This document shows positions 1 to 9,156 of a DNA stretch of 64,000 bases, in pieces (the stretch's first letter is position 1; every line of letters begins with the position of its first letter). The position numbers were made by a program, and so were the translations under genes. Source of the DNA: Candidatus Melainabacteria bacterium (GTDB lineage: Bacteria > Cyanobacteriota > Vampirovibrionia > Obscuribacterales > Obscuribacteraceae); contig PLZS01000140.1 in the NCBI GenBank assembly GCA_003153555.1, positions 1-64,000 of the forward strand, given 5' to 3'. Below the pieces are notes generated by a model. It had not been told where the DNA came from and did not search any database. It worked only from the letters and a program-made list of their open reading frames with translations.

Positions 1-153
1 AGCCTAGTGGTTGTCAAATTAAAAAATAAGTCCAGGGAGCCATTTTTATTAAAGGAACGCGCCCTGTTTGGCGGCATGTGATAATCAATACTTAAACAAA
101 GCTCAAATTTACGATTAATTTTCGACACTGACCGGAATAACCTGGCACCAAAT

Positions 154-1191
154 TTGAATAACCAGGACTCACCATCTCAACAAACCGCTCTTAAGGCAGC
201 GCAACACCGGGTCAATCTCTATATAGCCAGGAATATGAAGGATGGCTGGTGTCCATACACATCAGGCCGCGAGCCTTCAACAGAAGCAACTGCTTGGTGC
301 ATGCTTTCCCTTGACGAAAAGAATCCGGCACTTACGTTGGCACTCGACTTCCTCAAGTCAACGCAAAATCAGGACGGCGGATGGTCAACGGCACCTTCTG
401 AAGGAAAGTCCGATTGGAGCAGTGGTCCGGCTTTGTTTGCTCTGCGCACGACGTCGCGCCGATTGGCTGATAGTAAGAGCGCCTCAGCCTGTGAACGAGG
501 CGCTCATTTCCTGGCTGAAATGCCCGCTGAGTTTTATAGTGCCGGCGCTCGTATCATTCTTGGCGCCTTGCAAGGAGTTAAGGCTATAGAAGAAGCGCCG
601 AGGGGTTGGCCGTGGTCGCGAGATTGCTTCCACTGGGTTGAACCAACAAGCTACAACTTGTATGCACTAAAAATTCCCCAGTGGTCTAACAACAAAAATC
701 GTGAATTTGTTCAGCTGATCGATCGGGCAAACAAATATTTATTGCAGAATACATGCTCTGTAGGCGGCTGGAATCACGGAAGTCACCTCGCCCTGGGGGT
801 AAACTTGCCTCCATATATAGTGACGACGGCTGAGGCTCTTTTAGCTTTGCAAGATATGTCCACGCATAACGAAATCGGCAAAGCCTTTGATTTCCTCGGC
901 GCCCATACCGAGGCATTCAAGGCCGGTCAAACCAAGTCAGCTATGGCCCTGGCTTGGCTTACTCTTACTTTTCACGCCTTTGGAAAGGATTCGCAAAAAT
1001 CTTTGGCTGCACTTATTAGTAGTCAAAACCCAGATGGCAGCTTTGGACCGAATATGATGGTGACAGCGCTCGCGTCCATGGCGCTCGCCACCGAAGACGG
1101 AATCAATCCATTTAAAATGTTGCCCGACAAAACTACTCCTGACTCGAAGAAGACAGATGGACCACAACAGCCACTCACACCCTCGGATTAA
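154..1191 (+). CDS. Squalene-cyclase/prenyltransferase-like alpha/alpha-barrel protein
   Basis: The protein has repeated alpha/alpha-toroid segments of the terpene cyclase/prenyltransferase fold, seen as the QW-like motifs QNQDGGWS (about residues 71-78), SVGGWNHGS and SSQNPDGSFGP near the C-terminus. No catalytic DxDD motif of squalene-hopene cyclases is visible and the length (about 345 residues) is roughly half a cyclase, so it is probably a non-catalytic or differently acting barrel protein. The first start is TTG at 154; an ATG at 235 would remove 27 residues and cannot be excluded. Its 3' end overlaps the next gene by 35 bases, so the two are probably co-translated. No signal peptide is evident. 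The fold call is fairly sure; the function is unknown. Confidence 0.75.
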   Translation: MNNQDSPSQQTALKAAQHRVNLYIARNMKDGWCPYTSGREPSTEATAWCMLSLDEKNPALTLALDFLKSTQNQDGGWSTAPSEGKSDWSSGPALFALRTTSRRLADSKSASACERGAHFLAEMPAEFYSAGARIILGALQGVKAIEEAPRGWPWSRDCFHWVEPTSYNLYALKIPQWSNNKNREFVQLIDRANKYLLQNTCSVGGWNHGSHLALGVNLPPYIVTTAEALLALQDMSTHNEIGKAFDFLGAHTEAFKAGQTKSAMALAWLTLTFHAFGKDSQKSLAALISSQNPDGSFGPNMMVTALASMALATEDGINPFKMLPDKTTPDSKKTDGPQQPLTPSD

Positions 1192-2212
1192 ACGTCGCGA
1201 CTTCATTGCTGGTGCCATTACAACGGTCGCTCTTGGCGGCTGTGGTGGACCGAAACTAAATGTCGATCTACCTGAGGCTTCGGCGACTCAACGCGCTCGC
1301 AAACGCGAGGGAAGATCAAGCGTGGGTATAATCCAATGCCCCTCATATGAAGAAGATATTTTCAAAGCGATCAAACCTTATATTGCAGCTTTGAATTTGC
1401 CTGACCTGAAGGGCAAGACAGTTGTGCTCAAGCCGAACATGGTCGAATATCATCCAAACGTTCCAATCACAACAAATCCAGCGGCAATCTTAGCTGCAGT
1501 TGAGTTGGCTAACTATCTTGGTGCCAAAGAAATCATTATTGGCGAAGGACCTGGGCACATGCGGGACACAGAGTTTTTGCTCCAGGCATCCGGCATCGGC
1601 CAGCTATGCAAAAAACATAAGTTGCGCTACGTCGATCTTAATCTTGACGATTTAGAAAAAGTTGACAATGTAGACGGATTCAGCGGCTTGAAGACGTTTT
1701 ACCTGCCTAAGACCATCGTTGAAGCCGATGCCGTCATCAGCGTGCCGAAAATGAAAACTCATCACTGGGTTGGCATGACAGCGTCGATGAAGAATTTGTT
1801 CGGCACTGTGCCTGGAAGAAAGTATGGCTGGCCCAAAAACATACTTCATGTAAAAGGAATCCCTCATTGCATTCTGGATCTCGTTCACTTGGTTAAACCG
1901 CAAATAGGTTTTGTTGATGGCATCATTGCCATGGAAGGAGATGGACCTATTAATGGAACCGCAGTAAACAGTGGCTTTATTGTTCTTGGTAGCGATCTGG
2001 CGGCAGTTGACGCTACTTGCGCACGGACCATGGACATACCGATAGATCAAATTCTGTATTTAAGGATGGCCGGACAAGTAATCGGCAACATCAATTCAGA
2101 GCAAATCGACATCGTCGGTGCAAAAGTCGATACTGTAAAGCAAAAATTTGCTATGCCTATCACTTATGCTGACAAGAAATTACTAAAACAATCCGGGCAG
2201 CAAGCGGGTTAG
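1157..2212 (+). CDS. DUF362 domain lipoprotein with Tat-like signal
   Basis: The N-terminus has a twin-arginine motif (KRRDF, residues 12-16), a short hydrophobic stretch and a lipobox LGGC ending at Cys29, so it is probably exported by Tat and lipid-anchored. The mature part matches the DUF362 family: the block VVLKPNMVEYHPN, then TTNPAAILAAVELA and IIIGEGPGH, and later VPKMKTHHWVGMTASMKNLFG. DUF362 proteins are often ferredoxin-associated, but no CxxC iron-sulfur cluster motif is present here. The start ATG lies inside the 3' end of the preceding cyclase-like gene. Biochemical role is not established. Confidence 0.85.
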   Translation: MDHNSHSHPRIKRRDFIAGAITTVALGGCGGPKLNVDLPEASATQRARKREGRSSVGIIQCPSYEEDIFKAIKPYIAALNLPDLKGKTVVLKPNMVEYHPNVPITTNPAAILAAVELANYLGAKEIIIGEGPGHMRDTEFLLQASGIGQLCKKHKLRYVDLNLDDLEKVDNVDGFSGLKTFYLPKTIVEADAVISVPKMKTHHWVGMTASMKNLFGTVPGRKYGWPKNILHVKGIPHCILDLVHLVKPQIGFVDGIIAMEGDGPINGTAVNSGFIVLGSDLAAVDATCARTMDIPIDQILYLRMAGQVIGNINSEQIDIVGAKVDTVKQKFAMPITYADKKLLKQSGQQAG

Positions 2213-2249
2213 TGCTGTTAGTACGCCCTCGGATCCGGGTAGAATCCTT

Positions 2250-3392
2250 ATGAGTACAAAACTTACTACCATTCACGAAACCATGACACGAAGCGATACC
2301 CTGCCGTTTTCCACCGGTTTGGTCGAGGAAAAATCCGAGACCTATGGTTGGATTTTGCATCCAGTTATCGATTTGATGTTTTGTTGCGGCGGACTGGTGT
2401 GGATTTTATATTTCGCCTGCGGCGCGTTGGGCTTGAGAAGCGGTACCAGTTCACCGCAATCCTTTGCGCTCTGGGCATTGTGGATCATAGGCGTGCATTG
2501 CTTTTCTAACGCCCACTCGACGGCATCCTGGCAACGAGTGTTTTTCGATAAAGACGTGATGCAAAAGAGTGGGCGTTACATCGCCTTGTGTACTGCCGTC
2601 TGTCTGGCCCTGATTCCATGCTGTCTTTTCAATGCGGAGGCGGCTGGTTGTGTGGTCCGGGTTTATTTGTTCATTCTCGTCAAACACTTCGTCATGCAGT
2701 CATATGGTGTCGTCTCGATCTATTGCATGAAGCGTAATTACAAACTGAGCGTCAACGAACGCAAAATTGTCCAGTCCGTATTCCACGCGATGCTCTGGTA
2801 TGTCGTCGCTCGCATGCTGACTTATCCTTTTTACGCAGGCACAGAATTTTTTCACGTCGCTTTGCCTACCATTCAGCTCATTCCCGAGTGGTTGTTTAAT
2901 ATCGTGCAAGCAGGAATGATCGCATGTGTGCTGACTTTTGTCGGCATGGTGATCAGGCGCTATGTCAAAACGAAAGAGCTTTTTCCGTTGCCGGCACTGT
3001 TTCTGATCGTCAGCACGGTCGGCATTTATTTCATGCAAGTTACGACGGAGCCCACCTTTGGCATTCTCCTTGCCGCCTATTACCACGGCTCGCAAAACTT
3101 AGCGGTCATCTTTGCTTACGAAATGAAGAAAAAGGGTTTACCTGAAAATCTACCGGCAAGCCGCATCGCTAGCCAGCTCCTCACGAGGACTAATGGCAAA
3201 TATTTCTTGATTCTGATCACGATCGGGATTGCTCTTTATGTGGTTATACCAAGAGTGCTGTGCACGGGATTCGGCATCAATTTCGACTTGGCTACGCTGA
3301 CGGCTCTGACAATATTCGGCAGTCATCACATACTTACCGAGTCCGTTGCCTGGAGATTGAGAGATCCAAAGGTTCGACAGTTGCTTATATAA
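2250..3392 (+). CDS. Polytopic membrane protein with conserved histidines
   Basis: A 380-residue protein with about eight to nine hydrophobic segments after a roughly 35-residue soluble N-terminus. Histidines sit at or near membrane segments: HCFSNAHSTASW, VKHFVMQSYGV, AYYHGSQN and the C-terminal GSHHILTESVAWRLR. The final pattern, paired His followed by a Trp-Arg-rich tail, is reminiscent of membrane proteins with intramembrane metal-binding histidines, but no family can be named with confidence. It starts 37 bases after the DUF362 gene on the same strand and likely shares its transcript. It converges on the next gene, with only 11 bases between stops. Alternative ATG at 2283. Confidence 0.7.
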   Translation: MSTKLTTIHETMTRSDTLPFSTGLVEEKSETYGWILHPVIDLMFCCGGLVWILYFACGALGLRSGTSSPQSFALWALWIIGVHCFSNAHSTASWQRVFFDKDVMQKSGRYIALCTAVCLALIPCCLFNAEAAGCVVRVYLFILVKHFVMQSYGVVSIYCMKRNYKLSVNERKIVQSVFHAMLWYVVARMLTYPFYAGTEFFHVALPTIQLIPEWLFNIVQAGMIACVLTFVGMVIRRYVKTKELFPLPALFLIVSTVGIYFMQVTTEPTFGILLAAYYHGSQNLAVIFAYEMKKKGLPENLPASRIASQLLTRTNGKYFLILITIGIALYVVIPRVLCTGFGINFDLATLTALTIFGSHHILTESVAWRLRDPKVRQLLI

Positions 3393-3403
3393 CAAGGCGA
3401 TAC

Positions 3404-4774
3404 TTAGTTTTTCAACTCTTCGCTTCTTAAAGTCAGTGTAGGATTCTTGCCGCGGCTGGAATCTAGCCTCTTACTTTGGAGCAAGTGCTTATTGATCACG
3501 ACACTGTTGTCGATTTGAATCCTTTCAATTTTCTGGTTGGTGTCGAATAAAAATTTAGCCAGGGCATAAAGCTCGTTATCAGATGAGGCAGAATCCATGC
3601 GCCCCTTGAGCAGCAATTGATGCCAACTTCCGTCAGCTTCGGCGTATCGAACACTCATAGATCGAGTCGTTTGCCTCATCAAAAACATCGCGAAACACAT
3701 CGGTGAGCGGTCAAAGAAATTGAGAGTGGAAACTGGATGATTCGGCCAAAAATATATCCGGGCTGGCACGATGAACATCAAGGCGGCAAAGAGCAGAGCT
3801 AAAGTCGTTTGAACATTACTTGGAGGATGGACGATTTCAAGGTTACCGACACTGGCATTGTCATTAACGACACTTTCAATACCAGGATTGGCCGGCGCTT
3901 CAATTTCTCCACCCGCAGGCGATTCGCTCACCGCGTCTGCACTGGTCAGCTTTAAAAACTTAAGAGCCTTCTCTTGCCAATCCTTGGGGGGCGCCATAAA
4001 CGCGAGATAACCGATGAACATAATCACTGAGTACAGCGCAATCAAATTCGTATCATCAAGCAAAATTATGATGCTCAAATGGAACGCAAAGCCAATACAA
4101 AGAGCGAATTTGCGAGTGCGCGGAATAAACAATCCAAAGGCAAGAAATGTTTCTAGTACAATCGTTAGCACCGAGAGCACGCGATAGAACGCAAAAGGTA
4201 ACGGGTGCTGAACTATCAGTGGGACAAAGAAGAAGCGCAGCGGCCAGCCATCCTCAAAGAGAGCCTGGAAGCTGGATCCGGCGACGAAGTCAGGAAACAA
4301 GCTTTTTTGCAAAACCGAATAAAAATAGCAGACAAAAATTGCTATTTGAATAAGTCGATTCGCGCAACTTGAACGCTCTCGATTATCAAAAATCAGAGCA
4401 ATCGTGAACCAAAAGGCCAAAGTGACGAATGAACAGTGAAAGGCTAGTAGGTCACGGCTTCCGTAATAGCCTTCTAGTGCGGCAATGATCACCAAAGGTA
4501 TGCGGCTGCGATTGCCAATGATTAGGAGCAGAGACGAGACAAATCCAGAAGCAAACGCGACAATGTTGAACCACTCTTGCGGCATCGGTGGCTCGAGCAA
4601 TTGAGATTCGACTCGCCAGCATGCCACCGTATATGGTCCCGAACCGCCGTGCGCCCACACCCAAATCAGTAATCCGATCGGCAATGTAGCCAACCCTAAA
4701 AGACGCCTTATCAAAGGTAGAAAAGCGGGCGGAAGGAAAAACCAATTACTGAGTCGGGAGAGTGAGTCGGACAT
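3404..4774 (-). CDS. HTTM-like (vitamin K-dependent carboxylase-like) membrane protein
   Basis: A 456-residue protein with some seven to eight hydrophobic segments in the first 280 residues, a linker rich in Glu, Ser and Ala, one more membrane segment near residue 330 and a soluble C-terminal tail. The order of segments and short motifs (GYYGSRDLLAFHCSF; YFYSVLQKSLFPDF; FAFHLSIIILL) resembles bacterial HTTM/vitamin K-dependent gamma-carboxylase-like proteins. The catalytic lysine of true carboxylases cannot be identified by eye. It is divergently transcribed from the SGNH operon. Family assignment is inference. Confidence 0.6.
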   Translation of the reverse strand: MSDSLSRLSNWFFLPPAFLPLIRRLLGLATLPIGLLIWVWAHGGSGPYTVACWRVESQLLEPPMPQEWFNIVAFASGFVSSLLLIIGNRSRIPLVIIAALEGYYGSRDLLAFHCSFVTLAFWFTIALIFDNRERSSCANRLIQIAIFVCYFYSVLQKSLFPDFVAGSSFQALFEDGWPLRFFFVPLIVQHPLPFAFYRVLSVLTIVLETFLAFGLFIPRTRKFALCIGFAFHLSIIILLDDTNLIALYSVIMFIGYLAFMAPPKDWQEKALKFLKLTSADAVSESPAGGEIEAPANPGIESVVNDNASVGNLEIVHPPSNVQTTLALLFAALMFIVPARIYFWPNHPVSTLNFFDRSPMCFAMFLMRQTTRSMSVRYAEADGSWHQLLLKGRMDSASSDNELYALAKFLFDTNQKIERIQIDNSVVINKHLLQSKRLDSSRGKNPTLTLRSEELKN

Positions 4775-4883
4775 ATGACGATATCTTCACTGCTACTTCG
4801 TTTTGATCGCCCGAGGCACTCAAGAAATGCGCTTCTGTTTAGAAGGGGGCTGTTTATAGCCTCACCCAATCCGGTCTGCCTGT

Positions 4884-4892
4884 TGCTATAAT
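4884..4892 (+). promoter_or_regulatory. Extended -10 promoter of the SGNH-carbamoyltransferase operon
   Basis: TGC directly followed by TATAAT gives a textbook extended -10 element in the divergent spacer, about 135 bases before the proposed start of the SGNH gene. No good -35 hexamer is visible 17 bases upstream, which is usual for extended -10 promoters. Confidence 0.5.
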
Positions 4893-5026
4893 ACTATCGT
4901 ACTGGACGTCGGTTTAGCCGTTCCAATGTGGATTTAGCAGCGCCAAAACATGACTGAAGCTGCGAAATAAAATGGCAAATTGTGGTTGAATTGCAACAGT
5001 CGCGGCAGCTAAACATCTTCCCGACT

Positions 5027-6541
5027 ATGGCCCTAAAATATTTTGTAATATCGGTGGTGATTCTCGTCACCTTAGCCACCGCTGTTGATCGCATGGCTAT
5101 CCCCTACCTCGTCAAAACAGGGGCGCTGACAGCCTATGGTTGGGTTGGAGAAGACGAAAAATACGATGAGTATCTGCTTGGCAGGAATCGAGCCACACGA
5201 GACGATCCTATCTGGAGATCAGATGCATGGCCTGTGACCCCCAATAAAAATAAAAGTCATCGCATTTTGGTAGTCGGTGACTCATTTGTTTGGGGTCACG
5301 GCTATGCCAACATGAACACTATCTGGTGGCGCCAACTTGCTCGCGAGCTTGAGAGAAGAGGCTACCAAGATGTTGAAGTAGTGGCAGCTGGCATGTGTGA
5401 TACGGGCACTCGTCCCGAGTTTGAATGGATCAAAAAACTTATTCCTCAATACAAACCAGACTTGACGATTATTGGTTATGTGCCAAACGATCCTGACGAA
5501 ATTGATAAAAAGACAGGTCGGAAATTCGTTGCAGAGGGATTTGAATTCAACGATGTCAAAGACGAGATGCCAGTGGAATTACACAATGTCTTGTTCACGA
5601 TTTGGCCGAACTTATCAGAGCGGATTCAATGGATAAATAGAAACATTGTGCGCAACAAAACATTGGTCGCAGGTAAGCAATTTAGCATCCCAGACCGTGA
5701 TCTACACCTGCTTGAAGGAGAAAACTTCGAGCAGTGGAAAGAAGGAATTCATGAATTGGGAAGTTTCGTTCAAAGCAATCATCTGCCTTTCTTCGTGCTG
5801 ACGACGCCGTTGAATTTTGCCGGCGATGTAAAAAACGATAAGCCGTTTCTCGACAATGTTCGGGAGTATTACACCAAACGATACAGTGCAGTCGACAAAG
5901 TCTTTGCTGACGCCGGTGTTAAATTCGTCAATAATCTTGACCAGCTGATCGCTACAATCAAAAAAGATCCAGCTTTCATAGCTAAGGGCGACAAAGGTAT
6001 CAATCCCGTGAACAACCATCCAAACAGTATGGCGACGCATTTTTACGCGGTCTCTGCTGCAGATGAGATCGAGCGAGACTATCCACAGGCGCTGGGCGTG
6101 AAGACAGCACCATTGACCTCATCTGCAGTGCAGGTGAATGACTCCCTGCCTCCATCGGTCTTAGTCAGGCCAGTTTCAAAAAACAAGCTAGAGGTTGTTC
6201 TGACTCATTCTGACGATGATCTCTTGTTTATGCCAATGCGCAAACCGTACTTCCAATTGAATCTGGAAAGACCTGCAGCAATTAAAGGATTCAAGCTGGT
6301 TGGAGAAAACTTGGTGGCAGCAGACATTTATTTGACTCGCGAAGATCCACAGAAGCACTACGATGATGACCAGTTGTTCGAGCTAGGCCGCAAGACAGGC
6401 AACGATCTATCGTGGTCAGTGCCAGCCTCCTCACCCTTTGCTTCATGCGTAAACGCAATTAAAATTTGTCCGGAGCTAAACGGGCATTATCGGCGCTTGT
6501 ACCTAGAGATAATCCCAGCAAAATCGATGGGCGAAAAATGA
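5027..6541 (+). CDS. Membrane-anchored SGNH/GDSL hydrolase-like protein
   Basis: Block I of the SGNH superfamily is clear (VVGDSFVWGHG, with Ser at residue 86 from this start). Block II Gly lies in VAAGMCDTGT, block III Asn in GYVPNDP, and a block V-like NNHPN with its His near residue 330. The Asp of the usual DxxH is Asn here. One N-terminal membrane segment (about residues 5-24) anchors a probably periplasmic or external enzyme. Such proteins often act as O-acetyl esterases or acyltransferases on glycans. A GTG at 4982 in the same frame would add 15 residues, but the hydrophobic anchor begins naturally at ATG 5027. Its stop overlaps the next start as ATGA, so it is coupled to the carbamoyltransferase. 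Confidence 0.8.
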   Translation: MALKYFVISVVILVTLATAVDRMAIPYLVKTGALTAYGWVGEDEKYDEYLLGRNRATRDDPIWRSDAWPVTPNKNKSHRILVVGDSFVWGHGYANMNTIWWRQLARELERRGYQDVEVVAAGMCDTGTRPEFEWIKKLIPQYKPDLTIIGYVPNDPDEIDKKTGRKFVAEGFEFNDVKDEMPVELHNVLFTIWPNLSERIQWINRNIVRNKTLVAGKQFSIPDRDLHLLEGENFEQWKEGIHELGSFVQSNHLPFFVLTTPLNFAGDVKNDKPFLDNVREYYTKRYSAVDKVFADAGVKFVNNLDQLIATIKKDPAFIAKGDKGINPVNNHPNSMATHFYAVSAADEIERDYPQALGVKTAPLTSSAVQVNDSLPPSVLVRPVSKNKLEVVLTHSDDDLLFMPMRKPYFQLNLERPAAIKGFKLVGENLVAADIYLTREDPQKHYDDDQLFELGRKTGNDLSWSVPASSPFASCVNAIKICPELNGHYRRLYLEIIPAKSMGEK

Positions 6542-8391
6542 TCGACAAGAAGATCAACAAGAAGATCAACATACTTGGAATATCCGCTTACTATCATGAT
6601 GCGGCCGCTGCGCTGGTTCAAAATGGTGACATCGCCTTTGCCGCCCAGGAAGAGCGTTTTACAAGAAAAAAAGGTGATAGCTCATTTCCGCATCACGCCA
6701 TTGGATTTTGTTTGAACGCTGCCGGTATTAGCGAAAAGGACTTGGACTATGTCGCTTTCTATGAAAACCCGTACGCTAAATTCGAGCGCTTACTCTGGAC
6801 TTATCACGCTATCTCGCCATTCGGTTTGCCCAGTTTCCTGCGCTCAATGCCTGCCTGGCTGACCAAAAAAATCTGGATGAGAGGTCAAATCTCAGAGGAG
6901 CTTGGCATCGATAAGCACGTCCATTTCTGCGACCACCATTTGGCTCATGCAGCCAGCGCCTTCTATCCTTCCCCATTTGAAGAAGCGGCCATTCTCACCA
7001 TTGACGGAGTTGGTGAATGGTCCACCACCACATACGGTGTCGGCAAAGGCAACGAAATCAAACTGATCAAACAGATCAGATTTCCAAATTCTGTGGGACT
7101 TTTATATTCCGCTTTCACTTCCTACACTGGCTTCAAGATCAATAGTGGAGAATACAAGCTGATGGGGCTTGCCCCCTATGGTCAGCCCAAATATGCGGAC
7201 GTGATCAAGGACAAGTTGGTGATCATTCATCCGGATGGATCGATTGTTTTAAATCAGCATTACTTCAATTATGCAAGCGGCTTGACAATGACCAACAAGC
7301 ATTTCGATGAGCTTTTCGGCGGGCCGCCACGGCAGCCGGAATCACTTATTACTCAAAAAGAGATGGACATCGCCGCCAGTATCCAAGTCGTTCTGAACGA
7401 GACGCTCTTAGCAATGGCCAAGCACGTGCACCAAGAAACCGGTATGAAAAATCTGGTCATGGCGGGCGGTGTCACACTAAATGTTGTCGCCTCTGGTTTG
7501 CTCTCCCGAAACGGACCGTTCGAAAAAATTTGGATTCAGCCGGCCGCAGGCGATGCCGGTGGTGCTCTCGGCGCTGCCCTGTGGTTGTGGCATCAGGGTT
7601 TAGGCCATGAACGAATTCCCAAAACGAACGATTCGATGAAAGGCGGATTTCTCGGATTGAAGATCGCCACTGACTCTGCCGAAGACGATGCTGTTCTGGA
7701 GAAGCTTGGTGCAGTATGGACTGCGTTGCCCGAAGATCAACTACAAGAAAAAACAGCAACGGCAATGGCGCAAGGAAAAATTGTTGCCATAGCAAGAGGC
7801 TCGGCTGAATTCGGCCCGCGAGCCTTAGGCAATCGCTCAATACTTGCCGACGGTAGGCTGCCGGATATGCAAACAAGACTGAACATGAAAATAAAGTTTC
7901 GCGAGGGTTTTCGTCCTTTTGCGCCTATGGTGCTTGCGGATGATGCCGACGAGTACTTCGAGATGAAACAAGAAAGTCCTTACATGCTTTTCTGCTATCC
8001 CATTGTTGAGAAAAGAAGAATCGCCTTTGAGCGTGATGGACTATTTGGCATTGAGCTGCTTAAACAGCCGCGCTCAGACCTGCCTGCGATCACGCACATC
8101 GATTATTCAGCGCGCGTACAAACTGTTGATCAGTCACGCAATCCATTCATCTATGGCGTGCTGACGCGTTTTAAAAATTTGACTGGATGCTCCGTGATCG
8201 TGAACACGTCTTTCAATGTGCGCAGCGAACCAATCGTCAACACAGCTGAAGACGCTTTTCGTTGTTTTATGGCAACTGAAATCGATTGTCTTGTCATAGG
8301 CAATCGCTTTCTTGAACGAGAAGATCAAAAAGGCAAACCACTAAGCGATGCCGAACGAGAACAATGGCTGAGGAGGTTTGTGCTTGATTGA
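6538..8391 (+). CDS. NodU/CmcH-family carbamoyltransferase
   Basis: A full-length (617-residue) O-carbamoyltransferase of the NodU/CmcH/TobZ type, which moves a carbamoyl group from carbamoyl phosphate to a sugar or other hydroxyl through a carbamoyl-adenylate. Signatures: GISAYYHDAAAALVQNG at the N-terminus, QEERFTRKKGD, the metal-ligand motif DHHLAHAASAFYPS, LTIDGVGEW, LMGLAPYG, AGGVTLN and the C-terminal YrdC-like part GSAEFGPRALGNRSIL. The start is ATG 6538, which overlaps the upstream stop as ATGA. An in-frame start at 6466 would intrude 76 bases into the upstream gene and is not needed. The acceptor is unknown; the context suggests a surface glycan. carB, which makes the donor, is about 6 kb away. 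Confidence 0.92.
   Translation: MIDKKINKKINILGISAYYHDAAAALVQNGDIAFAAQEERFTRKKGDSSFPHHAIGFCLNAAGISEKDLDYVAFYENPYAKFERLLWTYHAISPFGLPSFLRSMPAWLTKKIWMRGQISEELGIDKHVHFCDHHLAHAASAFYPSPFEEAAILTIDGVGEWSTTTYGVGKGNEIKLIKQIRFPNSVGLLYSAFTSYTGFKINSGEYKLMGLAPYGQPKYADVIKDKLVIIHPDGSIVLNQHYFNYASGLTMTNKHFDELFGGPPRQPESLITQKEMDIAASIQVVLNETLLAMAKHVHQETGMKNLVMAGGVTLNVVASGLLSRNGPFEKIWIQPAAGDAGGALGAALWLWHQGLGHERIPKTNDSMKGGFLGLKIATDSAEDDAVLEKLGAVWTALPEDQLQEKTATAMAQGKIVAIARGSAEFGPRALGNRSILADGRLPDMQTRLNMKIKFREGFRPFAPMVLADDADEYFEMKQESPYMLFCYPIVEKRRIAFERDGLFGIELLKQPRSDLPAITHIDYSARVQTVDQSRNPFIYGVLTRFKNLTGCSVIVNTSFNVRSEPIVNTAEDAFRCFMATEIDCLVIGNRFLEREDQKGKPLSDAEREQWLRRFVLD
8371..8376 (+). promoter_or_regulatory. Shine-Dalgarno that fixes a TTG start
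   Basis: A perfect AGGAGG lies inside the end of the carbamoyltransferase gene. It is 7 bases before TTG 8384, an ideal distance, but only 1 base before an alternative TTG at 8378. It therefore sets the start of the SxtJ/DUF5989 gene at 8384. Confidence 0.75.
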
Positions 8392-8992
8392 ATCGCCATA
8401 CCTGAGCCGCTATCACCAGCGAGAACGCATAAAAGCGTTGCGAGCAGACATCCTCTTTGGCCTGATGATCGGCTGGTTGCTTACGCTAACGGGCGCTTTG
8501 CGTTACTTCGTTCTGGTCGAAGGCGGGCTTTGGCTTTTCTGGCTCTGTGTGGGCATCACTATTCTTTGTATTACGATTGCCGTTCCGAACTTGCTTGGCT
8601 ATCCCCGACATGCCATTGGCAGGCTGACGGGATGGTTCGGCGACTTGCTCTTGAAGGTCCTGCTTATAGCTGTTTATGCATGTTTTGTTGTGCCATTGGG
8701 ATTTGTTTTGCGCAAGCTGAAAGGTCAAAAACCTTATTACACCTGGGATTCCAGCCCCCCTCTCCAAACCGAGGGTTGGGTCGACAAATTCTCTTCCGAT
8801 GAATCGGCCGCAGTCAAAAGGGTTAAGAACAAGTCAGCAAGCGTGTTCCAACTTGTTGAAGTGACTGGTTATTTCATCAGACATGGTGAGTGGGTGCTCG
8901 TGCCCTGCCTTCTTATGTTCCTGATTCTCGGGCTGCTTGTCATTTTTGCCCAAAGTTCGGCAGTGGCGCCGATGATCTATACGCTGTTTTAA
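8384..8992 (+). CDS. Fused SxtJ-like/DUF5989 membrane protein
   Basis: Residues 1-125 have two pairs of membrane segments followed by a VPLGFVLRKLKGQKPYYTW tail, as in SxtJ-family proteins that accompany NodU-type carbamoyltransferases. The C-terminus (about residues 150-202) carries one membrane helix and ends in SSAVAPMIYTLF, the hallmark end of the small DUF5989 proteins. In many genomes carbamoyltransferase, SxtJ and DUF5989 are three adjacent genes; here the last two appear joined in one frame with a charged linker. The gene overlaps the carbamoyltransferase by 8 bases. Probable role: a membrane partner or scaffold for the carbamoylation step (inference). Confidence 0.8.
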   Translation: MIESPYLSRYHQRERIKALRADILFGLMIGWLLTLTGALRYFVLVEGGLWLFWLCVGITILCITIAVPNLLGYPRHAIGRLTGWFGDLLLKVLLIAVYACFVVPLGFVLRKLKGQKPYYTWDSSPPLQTEGWVDKFSSDESAAVKRVKNKSASVFQLVEVTGYFIRHGEWVLVPCLLMFLILGLLVIFAQSSAVAPMIYTLF

Positions 8993-9015
8993 AATAGATA
9001 GCCATATCCATTAGT

Positions 9016-9138
9016 TTATGCTGTCGTAAGTTCGCACGTCTGTTCAATTGTTGTCCTTTTTACTTTCATAAACTGGAATCCGTTTTTTGTGTAAAAGCTG
9101 GTCGGTTCGCCTAAAAGACCCACGATCATGATTTCGCG
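9016..9138 (-). pseudogene. C-terminal remnant of a GNAT toxin (TacT-like)
   Basis: Forty codons open on the minus strand between an in-frame stop and TAA at 9016-9018. They include GEPTSFYTKNGFQF, which looks like the last strands of a GNAT acetyltransferase (Ala/Pro-x-Ser-FYxKxGF). It sits directly downstream of a DUF1778 antitoxin tail on the same strand, the usual antitoxin-then-toxin order, but at least 120 codons of the toxin are missing. Reading as a degraded toxin is inference from this short match plus position. Confidence 0.5.
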
Positions 9139-9156
9139 TTAGACATTCAATAGGAT

